Source of the DNA: Pleodorina starrii
Lineage: Eukaryota > Chlorophyta > Chlorophyceae > Chlamydomonadales > Volvocaceae
Length of the DNA stretch: 64,000 nt
Assembly: GCA_030267565.1 (NCBI GenBank)
Contig: BRXU01000005.1
Coordinates: 4,095,501 to 4,159,500, forward strand
Reading direction: 5' to 3'
Both the position numbers and the translations under genes were made by a program. The notes under the pieces are model-generated. The model searched no databases. It was not told the DNA's origin and saw nothing but the letters and a program-made list of their open reading frames with translations. Position 1 is the stretch's first letter, and each line of letters starts with the position of its first letter. This document shows, one piece after another, positions 47,601-61,500 of this stretch.

Positions 47601-48699
47601 GCACCGAAGTGTCATTTGTATGTGGCCAAACCAACCCTCCAAATGCTCGTTCGATTCTCGCTCACGCTCATCATAATGTATTGCTGTAGGACATCTGTGC
47701 AAAGTTTGGCGATGCAGCAAGCAAGGCAGAATGCACAATAATGGATAGATAGCGAGTTGTTTGATTGGGGGATACGAGCAGGTACGAGCCGGTAGAACAG
47801 AGTGGCGCGTGATAACTGCGGGCACCGGGATCTTGAGGAAACGCGCGTTGGCTTTTGCCGTCCGAGTCCGGTGCGTCTCCACCAAACAACTGCGCACAGC
47901 AGGCAGGTTAGGTTGATGGAACACGTTACGTCCCCGCCTGCATGAGGGACATTTTTCCAAGCCTCCCATGCCTGTTACGTCTCTCATGAAGCTGAAGTTT
48001 GGTTGTATTGGTGTTGAATATGAATATGAGGGTGTCGAACATCAAATGACCCCGGGGCGCGGGTAGGTTGCCTATCTAGGCAGACTGCTGCTGGGCGTTT
48101 TGTATTCACGCCTGTTCGTGTCGGGCTGCACTGTCAAGTTTCTTTGGTTGACTCCTCTTCATCGGTTAGCCCAGATCTAAGTAGACACAATTCAGCAGGA
48201 TGCCAATGCACGTACAGTTAATGCTATGAACAGACAGGACGCACACTCGCAAGCAAGTGTCAGCGCACCTGCCGCGTAAAACGGTATGCGCACGCACGCA
48301 TGCGCTTTCTTGTTTGCTCTTTGGTGATTACGTTCTCACGGCAAGCAAAATAGTGCCCCATCTGTTACAGTTGCTTGTGGATTATCCATTTTAGAGACCA
48401 GGATGCATGCCGATTCGGCTCATATGCTTGTGTGCTCATCATGTAACCGTACGTGTTTCCTATTATTTAATTTATTACAACGGTAATGAAAACTTTCCAA
48501 CTGGGCAGCTACGTGTTATTTTGAGTGCCAGCAGCGGTAGTATCCGTTCTGGACCGGCCCAAGCACGCACCGTAAATCCGTATTAGGTGTCGTACGTGCA
48601 ACGTCGGTACGACCGTCGAAGTCGTTTTAACATAAGTTCCCTTGTTTCGCAGTCGGATGTTTCATCAGTCACCAGGAAACTGAAAGAAGCAAGTACGCC
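44696..48699. other. Intergenic, no confident gene
   Basis: About 4 kb between two plus-strand genes. It includes the 3' UTR of the 952-aa gene and, at the right edge, the pherophorin promoter. Scattered open frames occur. The best exon-like segment, 47174-47355 (+), has a polypyrimidine-AG start and a GTAAG end but links to nothing convincing. A small GGCGGTGAG triple repeat lies at about 45060-45090. No TATA or other defined element was recognised before 48700. Confidence 0.45.
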
Positions 48700-51600
48700 A
48701 TGATGAAGTTTGGCGGCGCTTTGCTGCTGGCGGTGCTCTATGTGGCTGCTGGTTTCGGGTGAGTTGTCGTCGAAATCCAGGACAAGTTATCTACATGTAG
48801 ATTCGTTGATTGACAGCAGTAACAGACGATGGCGGATGGAATCTTGAACTTGGCTAATATACACTGTTAGGAGGCATTGCAGCCTGCGCACAGTTGATTG
48901 GTGATGAAACTTGTGCGGCGGCAACGGGCGGCGGGAGCTAGGTCGCCAGTTTTCCCACCTCTTAAATAGGGATAGATGCATGCTGCTGTGATTGCAGCGG
49001 AAACGATATTTGCATACTCATGTGCAGTTGTGCTAACAGATCATCCCTGACTATTCGTCTTCCTGTCCTTCCATGTTCGTGCCCTCCCGTCTCCGCCCGC
49101 CCTCGCAGGGTTGCCCATGCTCAAGTATTTCCCTACACGTCGTGCAACAACAGGACATCGCCTTACAGCATTCAGAGCACGGTAACTAGGAACTTCAACA
49201 ACGGCACCCACTATACCTACTGCTTCACCCTGCTTGCGGAACAGCCGTTGCCCACCGCGAGTGGGTACTGCGCGACCAGTGCTGATGTCTACAAAATTGA
49301 GGTGCGTACGGCACTTATTTTGTCCCACCCAAGAATTGCATGCATGCAGGGCGACCATGGCGTCCACCAGACTCGCTCGCATCGGCTCAGCGTTATCGCC
49401 CAGGCCACCATTATTGTCGCCTTGATTGCTTACCGAACCCGCCAGAGGCTACGCGACGCACATGCAAATGCATCTGCAAACGTGCAAAGTGTTATGTCCA
49501 GTAAATGCAGGGATCATGGGCATACATGATTGTATTAAGTTTTTCGAGCCCGGCAATCACATCATCGTGGAAGCGCCCCTAAGGTTATGTAGGCCCTTAG
49601 TACGTAAGCCCCCAAAAATCGCACACCCGCTGCTTGCCTTCCTTCACCCCTATCCCCTTTTTGCGCCGCCGCCCCCTCTTCCGCGCGTTGCCCTCATCTA
49701 TATATCCCCGCCATCCGCTGCCACCGCCACGCAGGCCAATGTAAAGCCAGAGTGCGATGTATTCGGTCCTCCGGTCAGGGCCAAAATCAACGACACGGCC
49801 ACCAAGGTCGGACCTTCGTTCTTTCGACCTTACGGGGATGCTTCCAACATCACGCTCCTGCGCTTCACTCAGCTCAACCTGTTCCTCGACAACACTAACG
49901 GGAGCGAGCTGTGCATTACGCTTTTTAAGAACACCAACGGCAAGGGCTGCACCACCTTGGAGGAGCTGTGTGAGCCGCCCCCCGGCGCGCCAGCGGGTTT
50001 CTGTTATTTCGCCCTGATCGACTCGAAGCTGGATTGCTGTCCTATCTCCAGGGTCAACACAATCAGCACGGCAGCATCGCTGCTGCCCTTGTTGGGTCTA
50101 CCCTCGCTGCCGGCTCAACCTGTTTCAGCCACCATTCGTTCACCGCCCCGGCCGCCGACTCGTTCACCATCGCCCCGAATGCCACCCTCACCTCGTCCAT
50201 CACCACCGCCCCGGACGCCACCCTCGCCTCGTTCATCACCACCGCCCCGGTCGCCACCCTCACCTCGTCCACCGTCGCCGGCTCCATCATCGCCTCGTCC
50301 ACCGTCGCCTGCGCCACCCTCACCTCGTCCACCGTCGCCGTCGCCACCCTCACCCCGTCCACCGTCACCGGCGCCACCCGTTGAGAGATGCCTCACCTGC
50401 GCCTACCTCACTCTGCAGCCCAACAATGCCTTGTTTCCCGTTTCGCTGACCCAGGAGCAGTGCGACGCGTATGCTGCGCAAGTGTACGAGAGCCTCGTGG
50501 CTTATGCATCAGCGGCGGGCGCCGCCATTATGCCTGGCTCGGCCTCAGTCGTTTGTGAGGAGACCGTCATCAAGATTTGCGTCAAGTTTGCCACCACTGA
50601 AGACGGCTACAAACTGCAGCCCGTGTCACAATTAATGACTAGGGAGTGGCTCAACTTCATCGTTCCGTCGGGCACATGTGCAGCATGGCTCTACAACCAC
50701 ACAGTCACCGTTAAGCTTGCTGGCAACGGCACGGACCCTGAGAGATCGCCCGCCTCCAGCTGCCTAAATAACCAGAGCAGCATCCCCTGCGAGACACCAA
50801 TATTGGATCCCCTGCCCAACTGCTTGTGAGTGCCTAGCTGGACTGGGCGGGATGAGCTAGCTGATAATGCGTGTACATGTGTGCAGTAGAATGTTATCGT
50901 GTATGTGGCGTTACGATAGCGAACGAACGAATAATGTAGTCTCGGACTGAGCGAATATTGGCGGGGAACGGGATGCACTCCTGCGCTGGGTTCAGACCAT
51001 CGGCGGCTAGATTTGTATATATGTGCACGCTAGGCAGGGTCGTGAGTGCGCGCTGAGTTAGTGTGCCCCCCTTGGGGAAGTAAGGGAGGCGCCCTTTTGC
51101 TGTAACACCAGGTAGAAGCTGATGAGCGACAGCATAGCAGAGGGGAGCATACGTGCGGCATGCTGTCCTTAAATAGATAGATAGATAGATATAGATAGAT
51201 AGATAGACATATAGATAGATATCGTTGTTGCTTTGCACGACTACGAAAACCTTATCCTGACCTTTCTTTCTTTCTTTTTTTCAGTGTTGAATAAAATATG
51301 TTTTCAAAATTGTCACTCGTTTGTTTTGTTGGCAGAGGCCGGCGCCTCATCGATTCATCAATAACACACACCTGCCTGTTCTATCTGTTCCCTGCTGCCC
51401 CCTTGTGTGTGTGCACGAACCCGCAGTTGCGACAAACGGCAGCGCACCACCCGGTTCGCTGCCACTCCAGTCCTCACCTCGCAGCCGGGTCGCCCGAGAA
51501 ACGACACCAACTCCACGTTGTACTGCTTTACCCTGACGACCATCGCACCCTCAAGGCCCAACGTAAGTTCAACGATAGATATGACCGGGGCTTGCTACGC

Positions 51601-53141
51601 TCTTGACCGTACGTGACCTTTGCTGTGGCAGCTAGCCACACAGTAGTGCTCGCTACAATTGCGGGATTGACCCTGCTAATGAGTCATCTGCTGCTGGGGG
51701 TAGACGGAGATCAATGTCTGGGCGGGCGCGTGGGGTCGGCGCCTTATCAAGCATGTTATGGCGCCAGCATGTGCACTCGCTCGCTGCCCTCGAGAGGGCG
51801 TACGTACATACGTGCCATGTGGCCGGTGTCGCTGAGGTAGGCTCCGCTCAGCTGTCGTAAATAGTACCATACGACTCGTAATCGTCATCACTGCGTGTCT
51901 TGACCTACCGTTAATTGCGTGTCGGTAGTCTTTGGCGACACGTTGATTATTCGTTGATTGCGTGGTTGGTTTTCGATCGACTGATAGGTTGGGTGGAACG
52001 GCCTTATTATGGACGTTAGCTCCATATATGACCAGATAATCATCGATCTATATATCATGTCTGCAGTATTTGTGCAATGACACCACAAATCATTGCGCAA
52101 ACCCTTCGTCGCGCGCTGAGATCAGGCCTGCTCTGCTTACACGGTTCTCTATCTCCAACCCCCATCCAACGGTGCCGGCGCATGCACTACCCCGTCCCAC
52201 CCGCCCGCCGCGCGGCGGTCCCTGACCCCGCACCTTCGTACATACATACAGGGCACCTGCGGAAGCACCACCGAGATCCTGAAGGCCGAGATCTGGGCCA
52301 ACGATGCGCCCACGCAGCGACGCAAGGTCCTGGCGATTGGCATCCAGCCCGCCAACAAGGCCAACATGTCCTTCATTGCGCCGTCCTGGGGGGCGGACGA
52401 TGAGCAGAACCTCAAGGTCTCCAACCTCAACTGGACCCCAGCTCAGGCAAACGGCGCAAAGATCTGCCTCGAGCTCAACACCACTACGGACCTCAACACG
52501 TTTTGCCTCGGCGGCTCCAATACTTGCTGGTGAGCGAGTCGGGAAATAAAGAGCGATCGATGGCGCGGTAAAACGTGCACACAGCGGCGTAGCGCATTTC
52601 TGAAGCTTACTGGATCATCAGGAAGCCTGTGTTGCCACGCTCTCAATCGACGAATCTAGCTAGGAGGCCCTGTAGAGTATGTAATAATGTATGATGGCGT
52701 TGCTGAATGGCCTAAGGACAGGGCGGGACAACGAATGCGATAGCACGGGCGAGCGGCGGAGCCATCCAGAAACGCGAAGCAACTAACTACGTAGACGAAG
52801 CCGCGAGGGGTTTTAACGAGTGGATGCTCGCTGCTTAACCTGGACCACACACGTGCATGTGACTAGATAGCAGCCAGCTCTGTGTGCGTGGTATGCAGCT
52901 AGTAGCTAGATGCTGTTATGCCGCCGGCACTATGCTTGCATGCGTGAGTGCCGGCGGCATACACTAGCTACGCTACTAGCTATGATAGGGGTCTCGTCCG
53001 ATTACTTCTTAAGCTCGATTGCGTGCCACTGCCTGACGCTACTACGGCTGTCATGAATTGTTGTGCAGGATTAATTTTTTCACGCCGGACAAGAAGTGCT
53101 GTCCCATCTACGCGGCCTCTCTTACCTACCCCTTGCCATGA
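48700..53141 (+). CDS. Pherophorin (extracellular matrix hydroxyproline-rich glycoprotein)
   Basis: Exons 48700-48758, 49109-49301, 49735-50825, 51427-51562, 52252-52529 and 53069-53141 join in phase to 609 aa. Exon 1 encodes a signal peptide (MKFGGALLLAVLYVAAGFG). Domain 1 (~27-187) has the pherophorin pattern FPYTSCNNRTSPYS, YCFTLLAEQ, LDCCP. A rod at ~219-299 is SPPSPRPPSPAPP-type, expected to be hydroxylated and glycosylated. Domain 2 starts at C303 with CLTCAYLTL and EQCDAYAAQVYESL. It continues with FCDKRQRTTRFAATP, LYCFTLTTI, GTCGSTTEILKAEIWAND and KICLELN, and ends WINFFTPDKKCCPIYAA. Pherophorins are secreted matrix building blocks in volvocine algae. The phase-2 splice after NC makes the F of FCDKR. 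A TGA directly after the exon 5 donor (TGCTG|GTGAGC) would otherwise truncate the protein before its last CCP motif. Confidence 0.92.
51174..51222 (+). repeat. GATA microsatellite in pherophorin intron 3
   Basis: TAGATAGATAGATAGATATA and further GATA units, with a few interruptions, lie in the 601-bp intron 50826-51426. Confidence 0.9.
52917..52961. repeat. 15-bp perfect hairpin in pherophorin intron 5
   Basis: TATGCCGCCGGCACT (52917-52931) and AGTGCCGGCGGCATA (52947-52961) are exact inverted copies around a 15-base loop. The surrounding CTAGTAGCTAG and CTAGCTACGCTACTAGCT sequence extends the symmetry loosely. It may be a small inverted-repeat insertion or an RNA hairpin. Confidence 0.85.
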
Positions 53142-53827
53142 AGTAAGATAGGGGCGCTGACGTCCGGAGGAAAGGCGCTTCCGTGCTGGTCCATGCGTGT
53201 TACGGCCGACGAAGCTGCAAATGTATCGTGCCCGCCCGCCCGCCCGCCTCGATCGCGACCTATTCAATCAAGACGACTGGCTAGCTCGATGTTGCACCTG
53301 TTTCCCGGTTATTAGGTTCAGGGGTCGTCAAGGCTGATTGGTGTGCACATGGCATATATATCAGTGCCGTAGATCGATCCTCCATAGCTAAGCGACGACA
53401 GGGATATACGAATGAAGCCACGCAGCACAGCTGGATAATAAGCTGAGGCTGGGTCGGTGCGTGAGGCCATCCATGCCGAAAGGCCGGGGGCCAATATGCC
53501 CGGGTACCCACATGCGTGGATTTGTTGTACCAGTTGGCGCGCTTCGTATCAGTGTACGGCAGCCAAGCGATATTAATTGCGTCGGTGTTCTTTGCAGGAT
53601 GGACGTCCATGCATAATTGCTTGAATGGTCCGTCTGTGACTATATCATCCGCTGCGGGTCAGTTCCTCCATATCCGGTGATTGATTGTGGGCTACCTCGC
53701 TCAAATGCGTGCGTGCATTGCGTCAAATGCGTGCGTGCGTGAAGCAGAGCCCTTTGGCTGCCAATTGCCACTTTTTTGCCGGCTACCGCGCGAGGTTTGT
53801 GGTTCGGATGCTGCGCGTATAGAATGT

Positions 53828-53832
53828 TGTAA
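53828..53832 (+). terminator. Candidate TGTAA polyadenylation signal of the pherophorin gene
   Basis: TGTAA lies about 690 bp after the stop at 53139-53141. In Chlamydomonas, TGTAA is the usual polyadenylation signal and 3' UTRs of several hundred bases are common. The motif is short, so chance occurrence is possible. Confidence 0.4.
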
Positions 53833-54734
53833 AGGCCTGAGTTCTGATGGTTCGAGCGGAAACGGTTTGGTTATTTGTGTGCATATGCGTGCGGACGCAC
53901 GTCCAAGCGTGCTTGATGAGGCCCTACGTGTCGGATCGCGCGCACATACACTAGCTAGTAATGCGGTAAACCCTCATTGCGGACAGCTACCCTTTTGCGT
54001 GCTGCAAGATTATGTTCGAGATGCTGTGAGGTGCTTTGCGCGGATCCATGTGCGCGGAGATAGGTGGTTTGCATTGGGTTGGTCCATGTCCATCATTTCC
54101 AGGACGATGCATGCGTATATATGTAGACGCTGCACCTAGCTAGCTCGATCAATCCGTGTGGCCATACGTACAGCAATTTTGAGTAGGTTCTCCGCCTATA
54201 GATATGCGTGAGCGAGGACCACCTTTAGTTGTTCGTTCGCTCGTACATTTGTACTCACGAGCGCGATGGTAATGGGATGCATATAGATAGTTGTGTAACA
54301 TGATCAATGTATGTCTCATTCGTTATTTGTTTTGGCTTTGGTCGCACGTATATGAGCGGTTTCCTGACGTGGACATACAGTAATCCACAGTTGGTGTCCA
54401 ATCGTGTCCAGCTCGCAGCCATCTGTCAAGTGCATAATCAGAAATAGAGACGGCTACGTAAGTAAGTTTACACCGCCATGCTATCTAAATGCATGCTGAC
54501 ATAGAGCAGCCAAAGATCAAAGTGACTGAGTACTGCGCGGCCAAACACCGCTGATGACAGATGACAACGAACCTGACAGCAGTGTCGGACGCGGTACCGG
54601 TATGCACCATTGGTCCTTTATTTCAGTTCGGTCCACTGTTGCACGTGCATGCATTATTCATGCATCCACCTAACCCGCTCGATTATTGGGACTGCATTCT
54701 TTGCGATTGCGCCAGTGAAATGGTAAGTGGCTGC

Positions 54735-54838
54735 TGGCCTGGTCTAAATGTCGTAATGGACATTGGGCCCACAGAGCACAGTCGTGCGATCGCGCTATGT
54801 AGCTGTTTTACTTGTTTCCAGCTCCTCTGTAATAAATG
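54735..54838 (+). repeat. Dispersed repeat family A, copy 3
   Basis: GGGCCCACAGAGCACAGTCG, TGCGATCGCGCTATGTAGCT and CCAGCTCCTCTGTAAT match the copies at 1530-1640 and, inverted, 14655-14760. It is the most diverged of the three. Confidence 0.6.
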
Positions 54839-55599
54839 AACTCTGCATTCTGCGCGCTGGGTGTCCACGCAGCGGGCCCGCGCGCCTTGTGTGCTTTTCA
54901 AGGCTCAAGACTTTTGGTTGTGTTTCTACATTCCGGGCGGGATGGAGGCGTGCATCCGGGCCCACACACACGCACGCACCCAAACCCACTGGCGTAGCAG
55001 CCCGCCGCTTTACCAAATGCCGGTCAAAACAAATATTGCTCCTCGTGTCGTAGCCTACCTTGAATCACTACGCCGCGAGTAATTCCCATGCGCGATTCCG
55101 AACCATCTGGCTATCTATGCACACAACTCATGCACGTATGTGTATCCAGTCGGGTGACAGCGATACCTATTTAGCTACCTGAAGTAAGTGGGCTCCGTCC
55201 GTCACCCGTGTTCGATCTCCACACGCACGCGTCTGTGATGTCCCGACCTGCTGCCCGCCGTCCCTGATGTTACCCCACATACATCATCAGTCCACGCGCG
55301 TCAAGCAACGGCCTTCAGTACCCACCTACCGACTCTACTTCGTTCCACTCTCGCCCGCCAGCTCTTAGTTCCGGGATGGAGCGCATTATTGGCGGCATGC
55401 GCCCATAAACTCCCGCCGCGACGAGCGGGGTCACGCACATCGCCAATGCCACCCATCCACCCTTGCTTGCTTAAAGGCAGACCGCCATGCATTTTCATGA
55501 ATTCGGTCGTTCATTCGCTCGTTCGTTTGTGCAGGCAGACATCTTGCTTGCTGTCGTTCTGCAGCATGGCAGCAGGTACCGCGCTATATTATGTATGTA

Positions 55600-58500
55600 T
55601 CACAGCCCGATGCCCAGACCACGGAACAGCTCCGCCACGTCCTCGTCCGCCCTGGCCAGCGCGCGCATCACCCGACCCGCCACCTGGACCTCCTGCTCCT
55701 TGCCGCTCAGCCGCATGTCCACCAACGGATCCAAAACGCCCGCAGCCACTGCCAGCCGGGTGTAGCGCACATCCTCGCCTGCAGGCGGAGGGCCCGCAAG
55801 CAAGCGCACAATGAAAGAGCGGCACGAAGCAGTGGAAACGGCAGCGCGCGGCAGCAGCAGCGGTGAAACGTGCGTGGCCGGCGGCGGGCCGGGGCAAGCA
55901 CGCACACGCACGTGACGTACGGCGGTGGCGCAGGGTGGTGGCGGATGATGACGGATGACGAGCAGCAAACACCTTGATGGCTGGATTGCCGGGGAGCACC
56001 ATGTATACACATCCGTCCACTAAAATAAACATCGATGGGTGTCACAGCAGAAGCTAGCACGCACGCGTGATTATGAGCGCGGTAGGCGGGCGCCAACTCG
56101 GCCAGCAGATAGCACGGACGGCAGGCCAATTACAGTCCGTCCTCTTCCAGGTCGTTTACATACGCGCCCTGTCCATTACCCTGTCACGCTTTCCACAGCG
56201 CAGCCGCCCCTGCACGCATACATACCCAGCGCCTGCATTGATGGCACCCGTCCGTCCGCCCGCTCATCACCAGAGATGCCATCGCGAATACCCTAACTTG
56301 CCCCTCACCCATCGGCACCCCCCCCAGCCTCCGTCCACTCACCCGACCCACCCTGCTGTTGTCTTCCAATGGCCGCACGCACGCACGATACACTCACTCA
56401 CCCAGCAGGGGCACCAGCGCCGCCGCGGCGGTGACTCGCACTTGCGTCCCGAGGCCGTGCTGCCGCCCCGAGTAGATCCGCATCGCTGTCACCAGCCCAG
56501 TCAGGGCGCCCTCGGCCACCAGTTGGGCACGCAGCTCGCCTTGCAGTGCCAGCAGCGCCACCAGCGCAGCGGCGGAGCGCTGGCTCTGCTGATCCCACGC
56601 GGCTTCGGCCGCGTCCTGGTAGCCTGCGACCGATAGATCGTGTAAGCATTCTAAGAGCATGCGTGCGTGCGCGCTTGCGGGCTGAGATGCAACAAAGATG
56701 CAACAAACCCCCATACGAGATAGCCGCACCCGCCCACGACGGTTAGTTTTAATGGGAACGTCTTACCCTCCTCCTTGAACTTGGTTGTGTTGTGTGACAG
56801 CACCAGGCCCAGGTACAGCGCCATTCCCGATTCGACAAGCGTCACGGCGGCCGGGCGGGACGGAGCCACGTCCCTGCAGGCCTCCAGGACGGCGCTGCGC
56901 AGGTCCGGAAAGTCCGTCTCCCTGCGTCGTGCGTGGCATACATGTAATGTAAGCTTACAGCAGGAGGAGCACACATGAAGCTGCCTGAATATGCCCTGCT
57001 GAGCGAGCGTTACCGCCCAGCACGGCTCCGACGCACGCGCGCACGCACTCAGCAGGTTATCCGAATACAAAGATAAAGGCGTCATTCGACAGTGCGTGAG
57101 GGCTCCGTTAGTTCGTTAGCTGCAGAGGAAGAAGCAATTGTAGACTCGCTCTCTGAGCGGGACTACAGTAGTGCGCGAGCAAGCAAGCTGCGTGAACGAC
57201 GGAGATCTGCCAGGATTCAATTCCATTCATCCGCGCGGCATTCCGTGAACAGCAGTCCCGCCCTGGGCACGCATACACGTTGCCGCCCTCGTGCCGGAAG
57301 GACGCTTCACTCGTGTGCGTACGTGAGGCCCACCTGCCTGTATGTCCTTCCACCGCCCGCCGTGCACCGTATGCCAGCTAATAACACGCGTATCTCAGCG
57401 CACGCTTCCCATGGCTCATCAACCCCACGCACCGCCATGTGCCCACTGCCTCGCACCCACGCACGCACCCACCTCATAATCTGGAGTAGAACCTTCGCCA
57501 GGGCCGCCCGGCCCTCCGCGCTTCGCGCACACATCGCAGCAGGCGCGTCATCCTTTCCAGGCCGCCGGGCTGCACCCTCGTCCTCACCCTCAGCAACGCC
57601 CTCGCCATCCTGCTGGTCCAACCCGTCAAGCAGCTGCTGCTGCTCGCCGCCCCCGCCGCCTCCTTCGTCGCCACGTGGCGGCCCGTGGCCTGCTACCGCC
57701 GCGCCATCGCCGCTGCGATACGCCTTGCGGTGGGCATCCGTGTGCCGCACGACGTAGCAGCAGGCGGCGTGCGCTTGCTCGTCGGGGCTCGCCTGGCGGG
57801 GGGCAGCACGTACGGATGACAGTGGAATCGTCGTCTTCGGCCACCCAGCCACCCAGCGAGCTGTGGCAAAGCGAGCGGCGCGTCGTCGCCACCGGAGCAA
57901 GCGGCACTCCAGCCACTCGCTCGAGGCTGGGCTGCTGTATGTATGTGGATGTACCGTTGTGTCGTCAGGGATGAAACGTATGCCGGCTGCGTGCTGGCTT
58001 GGACGGGTAGGTGTGACAGCGTGCGACTGAAATGTCGGTGTCATAACGAGGCCTGCTGACGGCCCTGGCCGTGACATGGCTGGTCTTGGTCGGCAGGGAA
58101 TGGAATTTCGCCGCATATGAAGGCAGGGCACTATTTCCACCTCGCCCGCCAGTCGCTCATCACCCCGCCCCCTCCACTTGGATGTTCGATCTCGCTCCAG
58201 CCACGGTCCCATACTGGTGGAACCTCCGGTAGCTATCTAAGTTAGCTATCTGGTAGCTTGCCAGCCTAAACGTAAATCATTAAATGATCCCAATCCCACG
58301 CGCGCACCGCGACTCGCCCACTGTAGTATCACATGGATGAATACGGGGCCTTCCCTCACATCCACCCATGGGCCTTCTTTGGTGAGATACAACACCCACC
58401 TTGAACAACAACTGTGCGCACAAGGAGAGGATACCCGCGCCCACAGCCTCCCGAGCCGCATCAATACTGGCGGCGCCACCCTCGTCGCCGTCACCGCCAC

Positions 58501-61500
58501 CGCTGCTGCTGCTGCTGCTGCTGCCGCTGTTATCCGACCCAGCCACGGCCCTTCCTCTCTCTGCCCCGGCCCTTACAAGATCCACCAAGAGCTCCAGGGA
58601 GGGCCCCAGGCTCGAGGGATGGCCCAACCGCACCTCCCGGACCAGCGGGGCAACTAGACCTGGCGACATTCAAGCCGGGCACACAATAAAGGGCAGATAT
58701 TTGATTTCAGTCAATATAGCCCCTGGCACATGCGTCACGGGCCTGAACTTAAGTGAGCTAGACACCAACACACGCATATTGGTTTAGTGCCAGCGCGGCG
58801 AACGGATCAATACCCGTCCGGGTGGCGAGCGAGGCATACGTCTGCGGCCCGCGACAGCTGTATGTGCACGCCTCTGAGCCGACGACGGAAACCGCACCCG
58901 GTGGGACGCCACGCACTGACGGCATGACAATCAACGTCGCCCCTGGCGCAACCCACCAAATAACACGGCCCCGGCAAATAAAGCGGAATAGGGCATACCC
59001 GCGCTTGCTTTGCTAGGTTTATCAGCTAGGTTTATTAGGTCTGTTGCGCTCCTTACATACTCACCCCTGGCCGTCAGATTCTTGACCAGCTCCTCCGCAA
59101 CCGCAACTGCGCCGCCGCCGCTGCCGGGCGCAGCTCGCCCACCCGCCGTCGCCGCCGCCAGCTCATGAAGAAGCCGCGCAGCGCCACCGACGATTGCGCT
59201 GCTGCTGTTGGCGCCAGCGTACGACAGGACGACCTGCACGATAAAGGGTCAGATGTACTGCAGTTGATAGAAACACGGCTACATACAAGGCTGCAGCAAT
59301 AGAAACAAAATGTGGCAGCAAGAAGTAAGGCCGATTCGGCCGTGGCGATTCGGCCTCAGATCTGCATGTGCGTGGTTACCAGCACGTGCTTCTCTGCCCG
59401 TGGTTCCGACAGTGACGTGCGGCATCCGGCTGAAGGTACTTCGTTGGAATGAAGTCGATGCACACGCACTCTGCTCACCACTCGCTAATAATTACGGCCC
59501 CACCCCACCCCACCCCACCCCACTCACCTGCATCAGAAGGTTGGGCGCCCCGCTGTTCATCAGGACCCGCCTCGCCGCGGGCTGTGCCGCGATCACCTCC
59601 AGCAGCTGCGACCCCGACAGAACGGCGTCTGAGCTGTTGAAGTGCGCACCTGCGAGCCCATCCAGCAGGCCCGGAACGGGAAACGGGCGCAAGCCACGCA
59701 CGTGCGGCGCCTGCTGTTATATCATGCCTTTTGAAACGGACCGGCCGGCGATGCCAGATAGATCTATCAGTGCACCTTCATGATATGCCGACCCCGGATA
59801 CCACAGCGCCCGGGATAATACACCTTTGAGCGATCGATCGTTGAACGTACGGAGACGGGGCGGTGCATGTTGAGGAAGCGGCCTACCTACCTAGCTGATG
59901 GGATCGTTAGAAGGCACACGCACGCACGCGCACACATGTTAATGGTAGCGTCGCCACCATCCAGTACATACAGCAGCCCCCCACCGGGCTTGCTTGCCGG
60001 TTTTTAAGAGCGAATCCTGGAAAACAGCCCCACTAGGATGCGAGAGTTACAATGAGGGGCCACTAGGGTCCTGCGCTGGCGCATCCTGAGTCAACTCAGA
60101 ACCCCACTAGAGATGGGTCAGCGAGGTTTATGCTGGACGGAGCAGAGCGCGAGCAGAGGGCGAGTAGTAGCTAGTATAATATGTCCCAGAACGAACTGCG
60201 TGCGCGCAGCTATCTACATACGTACGTACGTACCTGCCTCCACCAGGGACATCCCCACACCGACCAGCGCCTCGGCCCGCTCCGCCGCCCAGCTCAGCAC
60301 CAGTGGCTGGTCGCGTCCCGGACCGGAAAGAGTGGACAGCAGCACTGACGCGGCGGCCTGCCAGGCGGGCACACCTGCAACACGGACGAGCAACACGATA
60401 GCGAGGCAAGCGGGCAGGGGGATGCATGGGTCGATCGGGCTGGGTGAGCACGCAGACACTGTACAGGTCATCAGACACGCCAGCTAGCCACGGTAGGTGC
60501 GTAGGTGTCACACGGTGCACACGGCGCAATAATGCGAAACCTTAGCTTGGCATTCCGTCGGATCTCTTGAGGCGGCGGCAGGCTGGACCGGTGCCTCAGA
60601 ATGCAGCAGCTGCTGCTCGTTGGCAGCGTCAGCAGCGCCGACCCCGCTCATCAAAGGCGAGCCGTACATGTCATTCCTTACTCGCTGCGACTATCTTACC
60701 GCGCCGCTCTTCCATTCGTACACAACTTATAATACGTTTGCCGGGCTCGGGAACACGCGTGAACTTCCGTGTAAGGTTCGCGATAGATGCAACTCCCGAG
60801 CGATCCCGCCCACGCCGTGACCGCCTCCCACTTGCTTCCCCACTTCCCGCTCACCGCTGCGCAGGATCTCGCCCAGCCGCGTCAGCAGCGCGCCGCTCGG
60901 CATGCGCTTGCCGCTGGCGGTGACAGCGGCGATGGCGCTTGCGTCGCTCTCGCCCAGCAGCCAGGCCTGGAACGCCGGGTCCCCCGTCGCCAACTTCGCT
61001 AGAGCCAGTAGCGCGGAGGACAGCAGCTCTGATGCCTGCAGGCCCTGCTGCTGGGCTTGGCCCTGCTGGATTTCCGGGGCGCTCCGCTGCGGTGGTTGTT
61101 CTCCTTGGTGTTCTCCTTGCTGTTGTTGTTGCTGCAGCAAAGAGCGCTGCACCTCGGTCAGGTCCAGGGTGAGCACCCGCCGCAGTAGCGACTGGACGAT
61201 GCCTGCATTCGTTACGTAGTTGTTGGGGATGCGTGGGACCAGCAGCACCTACCCCTATATATCCGATCAAACATAAGGACGGAGAGGGTCTCGGCTAGAG
61301 AGAAAGGAGTTTCGGAAACATGACACCGTACGGGCGAAAATGTGGCTGACGAGTGACGAGACGGTAGTAACGGGGACATAGTAATCCTTTCTGTTCTGGG
61401 GGGGGATACGCTGGCCTGAAGCCTGGCGTGTGGGTGTTACACAAACCCCGGGGGTATGCACCGCACCGCACGCACGTGCCCTTCATACTCGTGACCTTCA

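Larger units (their letters stand above)
53142..55599. other. Intergenic region between convergent genes
   Basis: The pherophorin gene (+) and the Armadillo-like gene (-) end toward each other here. It contains the putative TGTAA of the pherophorin gene (53828-53832) and a copy of dispersed repeat A (54735-54838). Short open frames such as 54561-54839 (+) have no recognisable content. Confidence 0.45.
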
